Shown: positions 5,437 through 7,398 of the stretch, one piece after another
Layout of the letters: each line of letters begins with the position of its first letter
Position numbering within the stretch: position 1 is the stretch's first letter
Source: an uncultured Eubacteriales bacterium
Lineage (GTDB): Bacteria > Bacillota > Clostridia > Oscillospirales > Oscillospiraceae
Direction: 5' to 3'
DNA length: 7,398 nt
Assembly (NCBI GenBank): GCA_934567745.1
Contig: CAKTJM010000091.1
Coordinates: 1 to 7,398 of the forward strand
The notes under the pieces: generated by a model
Told to the model about the DNA's origin: nothing
The model's database searches: none
What the model saw: the letters and a program-made list of their open reading frames with translations, nothing else
Made by a program: the position numbers and the translations under genes

Positions 5437-6157
5437 GGGAGAGCAGGGCTGTCCCGGCCCCCAGGGCGAGCAGGGCAGCCAAGGTCCGCAAGGGGAAAAG
5501 GGCGAGACCGGCGAAAAGGGCGAGCAAGGCGAACAGGGGCCCAAAGGCGACACCGGCGCACAAGGTCCGCAGGGCGAGAAGGGCGACACTGGAGAGAAAG
5601 GCGAGCAGGGTGAACAGGGGCCCAAAGGCGAGACGGGCGAGACGCCCGCCATCACCGTCGCGGAAAGCACGCCTCTGAGCTACAAGCTCCTCTTCAAGAC
5701 CACCGAGCAGGAGCTGACCACCCCGAACCTCTTCGCCCTGCCCACTGAGTACCACGTCGATCTCTCCGTGGTCAACACCACCTGGAACGTGCCCCTGAAG
5801 GACCTGATCCTGACGTATCAGACCACCTCCGCCAGTGCGATCCGCATCACCATCGCGCCGAAGGATGACGCCGCCCCCGTCCTGGTGGACATCCGGCGCA
5901 CGTCCATCTACAACGGCAGCACGGCCGAGGCCCAGACGTTCAACGGCGCCACCATCGCGAGCCGCACCGTGTTGGACGAGATCGTATACACGCAGTCGCA
6001 GGAGACCCACAGCATGAAGATCCGCCAGCAGGACCCGGTCACGAAGCTCTGGTCGCTGTGCGAGGTGCACTCGTTCCTCTCCGCAGGCGGCGCGCGGTCG
6101 TCGGTCCGGATCGAGTGGAGCGAGTATGACGTGAGCTATGAGGTGCCGACGGTGTGA
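5417..6157 (+). CDS. Collagen-like Gly-X-Y repeat protein with an unrecognised C-terminal domain
   Basis: A 246-residue protein. Residues 2-76 are 25 uninterrupted Gly-X-Y triplets (GPR, GVK, GEQ, GCP, then mostly GPQ, GEK, GET, GEQ, GPK, GDT), rich in Gln, Glu and Lys, which should form a triple helix without hydroxyproline. A 27-residue unit is duplicated (nt 5474-5554 and 5555-5635). After PAITV, a domain of about 165 residues follows, rich in Thr/Val/Ile with alternating hydrophobic positions (for example IRITIAPKDD, VLVDIRRTSIYNG, SSVRIEWSEYDVSYEV), probably a beta-sandwich trimerising head; I do not recognise its family. There is no signal peptide, anchor or N-terminal targeting segment, as the repeat begins at residue 2. 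That would suit a spore-coat or exosporium protein made in the mother cell, or a tail-fibre-like protein. Only two cysteines are present. The ATG at 5417 has GGGGAA about 10 nt upstream; no clear + strand promoter is visible. Confidence 0.87.
   Translation: MGPRGVKGEQGCPGPQGEQGSQGPQGEKGETGEKGEQGEQGPKGDTGAQGPQGEKGDTGEKGEQGEQGPKGETGETPAITVAESTPLSYKLLFKTTEQELTTPNLFALPTEYHVDLSVVNTTWNVPLKDLILTYQTTSASAIRITIAPKDDAAPVLVDIRRTSIYNGSTAEAQTFNGATIASRTVLDEIVYTQSQETHSMKIRQQDPVTKLWSLCEVHSFLSAGGARSSVRIEWSEYDVSYEVPTV
5474..5635 (+). repeat. Two tandem 81-bp units encoding nine Gly-X-Y triplets each
   Basis: Unit one (5474-5554) and unit two (5555-5635) encode almost the same 27 residues, GxQGPQGEKGxTGEKGEQ followed by GEQGPKGxT. 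They differ at three residues (Ser/Ala, Glu/Asp, Asp/Glu) and at several silent positions such as GGC/GGA/GGT. This points to an older duplication kept under protein-level selection, and to a site where length may vary between strains. Confidence 0.85.
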
Positions 6158-6183
6158 TGGCGCCTGAACGCCGGGACGATAGG

Positions 6184-6220
6184 AAAAGCCTCTCAGACCC
6201 TTATGCTCTGAGAGGCTTTT
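6184..6220. terminator. Perfect 14-bp hairpin, bidirectional terminator
   Basis: AAAAGCCTCTCAGA (6184-6197) pairs perfectly with TCTGAGAGGCTTTT (6207-6220) around the loop CCCTTATGC. The terminal AAAA/TTTT makes it work on both strands. It ends the collagen-like transcript 26 nt after its stop and can end the convergent hydrolase transcript. Confidence 0.9.
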
Positions 6221-6344
6221 GACGTTCCTCATGATATGTGTCGGCATCAGATGAAAGAAGATCCGCTGAAAAGGCGCATCGGCGTCCCCTCCACGGGGCG
6301 CGTGGCGGCCCAGCCCTCGTGGCGCCGCTTCGCCATATACGCCC
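6221..6344. other. Gene-free stretch between terminator and hydrolase stop
   Basis: About 124 bp with no credible coding frame. Short open frames run through it on both strands, but they lack ribosome binding sites and family features and run on into the hydrolase gene. It is probably the 3' untranslated region of the hydrolase transcript. Apart from small GC-rich repeats (GTGGCG twice, near 6302 and 6320) I see nothing in it. Confidence 0.5.
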
Positions 6345-7199
6345 CTATCCTCCCAACTCGCACAGGAACGCCTGGATCGCGCGGACGAACGCCTCCGTCT
6401 CCAGCACCGTGGCCAGATGCCCGCCGGGGACGTAGACGATTCTCGGGTCATGCATCAGTCGGATCAGGTCCTGCTGCATCGTCCCGGAGAAGAAGTCCCG
6501 ATCCGGCAGGATGAGCAGGATCCTGCCCTTCAGCGCCGCAAAGTCCTCCGCCGTCACCGGCGTCTGCGTCATCAGGTCGGCCAGGAGGCCCGAGATGTGC
6601 ACGTCCTTGTCCCGTTCATAGTCCCGGAAGATCGTCTCGAACATGTCCTGCGCATAGGCGACCTTTTCCCGGCTCTCGCCGCGGATGTGGCGCATCCCGG
6701 CCTTGATGAGCCGCGGCTTCAGCTTTTCGTAGTCGCAATGCTTCATGTACCACAGCAGGAGGGGCGCAAGGCGGTATTTCTTTTTCAGGCTCTTCAGGGT
6801 GCGGGCGTCCATGCCGCCGGTGGAGATCAGGATCAGGCCGCCGGTCTCCCCCGGATATCTCTGCACGTAGAGCTGCGCGACCATGCCGCCATCGCTCGCC
6901 CCGATGAAGATGGGGGCTTCGACGCCGAGCGCTTGGAAGAATGCGTGCATCCCCACCACGAGCGTCTGGTTGGTACGCAGCTCCTGGGGGTAGTCGAAGA
7001 GCAGGACGCGGTGCTCCCTGGCGAGTGGATCCACGTAGTCCATCCACATCTCCAGCGTGTTCATGCCGCCGTTGAGGAAGACGAGCATCTGCCCATCCTC
7101 TTTGCCGCTCTGCGTATAGCGGAACGTTGCGCCGTCTACCACTACGGTCTCGCACGGATGCGCCGCCGCGAAGCGGTCCAGCTTTTCGGAAAACAGCAT
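6345..7199 (-). CDS. Alpha/beta hydrolase family protein
   Basis: A 284-residue alpha/beta hydrolase, probably a cytoplasmic serine esterase or related enzyme. After an N-terminal strand pair (VVVDGATFRYTQSG), the oxyanion region is LVFLNGGMNTLEMW (39-52), which has NGG where many relatives have HG. The nucleophile elbow is FIGASDGGMVAQLY (98-111), a GxSxG-type motif with Ser102. ILLILPDRDFFS (227-238) carries the likely acid, Asp235 (or Asp233), and VPGGHLATVLE (257-267) the catalytic His261. The lysine- and arginine-rich part between about 135 and 200 is the cap or lid region. Length is typical and the triad is complete, so it should be active; the substrate is unknown. AGGAGGG lies 7 nt before the ATG at 7199. 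It is a single gene with its own promoter. Confidence 0.92.
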   Translation of the reverse strand: MLFSEKLDRFAAAHPCETVVVDGATFRYTQSGKEDGQMLVFLNGGMNTLEMWMDYVDPLAREHRVLLFDYPQELRTNQTLVVGMHAFFQALGVEAPIFIGASDGGMVAQLYVQRYPGETGGLILISTGGMDARTLKSLKKKYRLAPLLLWYMKHCDYEKLKPRLIKAGMRHIRGESREKVAYAQDMFETIFRDYERDKDVHISGLLADLMTQTPVTAEDFAALKGRILLILPDRDFFSGTMQQDLIRLMHDPRIVYVPGGHLATVLETEAFVRAIQAFLCELGG

Positions 7200-7230
7200 C
7201 GGAGTCCCTCCTGTCCACGAGGATTAGCCA

Positions 7231-7260
7231 ATTCTAACCGTAAGCATTTGGTGCCGTCAA
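7231..7260 (-). promoter_or_regulatory. Promoter of the alpha/beta hydrolase gene
   Basis: On the - strand TTGACG (7255-7260, five of six) is followed after an 18-nt spacer by TAGAAT (7231-7236, five of six). Transcription would start near 7224, leaving a leader of about 24 nt that contains the AGGAGGG site. The region around it is AT-rich compared with the genes. Confidence 0.7.
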
Positions 7261-7288
7261 GATTTATGCGCAAAATTGTTTGCAGGCT

Positions 7289-7310
7289 CCGGCTGAGTGA
7301 AGTCAGCCGG
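7289..7310 (-). terminator. Inverted repeat over the stop codon of the edge gene, possible terminator
   Basis: CCGGCTGA (7289-7296) pairs perfectly with TCAGCCGG (7303-7310) around a 6-nt loop. Read on the - strand, the first arm contains the TGA stop of the gene entering from the right. The downstream bases (AGCCTGCAAACAATTTT) have only a late, short U-run, so it is a weak intrinsic terminator at best, or a transcript-end stabilising hairpin. Confidence 0.5.
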
Positions 7311-7398
7311 CAATAGAGGCATCGTACAGAACCGCCTCCAAGTGCTTCATGTTCATGTACTTCTTGTTGCCCCACTGGGTGCCCGCCACGTGGCGAAG
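7303..7398 (-). CDS. C-terminal end of an unrecognised protein (5' end outside window)
   Basis: A frame open to the right edge gives 31 residues before a TGA at 7303-7305. The visible part includes GTQWGNKKYMNMKHLEAVL and ends in YDASIAG. The composition is protein-like, its codons end mostly in G or C like the neighbours (AAC, AAG, GGC), and the stop falls in a hairpin, as expected for a gene end. I do not recognise the family from so short a piece. A competing frame in the same region, starting near 7375, reads through the hairpin and the hydrolase promoter and is less likely. Confidence 0.5.
   Translation of the reverse strand, partial: LRHVAGTQWGNKKYMNMKHLEAVLYDASIAG

Noticed and set aside
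5474..5635. Repeat pattern as a possible CRISPR or other non-coding array
   Set aside because: The period follows codons of a collagen repeat with silent third-base changes and no unique spacers.
5398..5670. A - strand frame rich in Pro, Ser and Cys repeats (PVSPLGPCSPCSPFS-like)
   Set aside because: It is the reverse complement of the Gly-X-Y repeat. The collagen periodicity and the long non-repeat domain on the + strand show which strand is coding.

Overview
The window looks like chromosomal DNA from a high-GC anaerobic member of the Bacillota, probably Clostridia and perhaps close to Oscillospiraceae. This is an inference. It rests on the two-subunit clostridial-type iron-sulfur L-serine dehydratase (sdaAB then sdaAA), a DUF4914 protein, strong AGGAGG-like ribosome binding sites, G/C-rich third codon positions, and a small collagen-like protein of the kind often found on spore surfaces. 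I see no rRNA, tRNA, CRISPR array, insertion sequence or phage module.

Layout from left to right. (1) The C-terminal end of a DUF4914 (PEPCK-like, function unknown) gene on the + strand runs in from the left edge. It meets a polysaccharide deacetylase gene on the - strand at a perfect 15-bp hairpin terminator. (2) The deacetylase is divergent from a small XRE-type repressor gene. The AT-rich gap between them holds two good sigma-70-type promoters, a perfect 16-bp palindrome touching the deacetylase -35 box, and a second copy of its core in the repressor leader. This looks like a self-contained regulatory switch. (3) A two-tier hairpin separates the repressor gene from a tightly packed five-gene - strand operon. 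In transcription order this is sdaAB, sdaAA, a histidine phosphatase, a YqfO/NIF3-C-terminal-like protein and a PaaI-type hotdog thioesterase. Genes overlap or lie within 15 nt of one another. (4) Divergent from sdaAB is a gene for a collagen-like protein: 25 uninterrupted Gly-X-Y triplets starting at residue 2, then a domain of about 170 residues that I do not recognise. The best promoter for the sdaAB operon lies across the start of the collagen gene. (5) A perfect 14-bp bidirectional terminator and about 120 bp with no visible gene lead to an alpha/beta hydrolase gene on the - strand with its own promoter. (6) The last 96 bp hold the C-terminal end of an unrecognised - strand gene whose stop codon lies in a hairpin.

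Functionally, the operon turns serine into pyruvate and ammonia, with three accessory or housekeeping enzymes co-transcribed. The deacetylase and repressor pair suggests regulated remodelling of cell-wall or surface polysaccharide. The most novel points are the repressor/operator/deacetylase circuit and the orphan collagen-like protein with an unassigned C-terminal domain and an overlapping divergent promoter.
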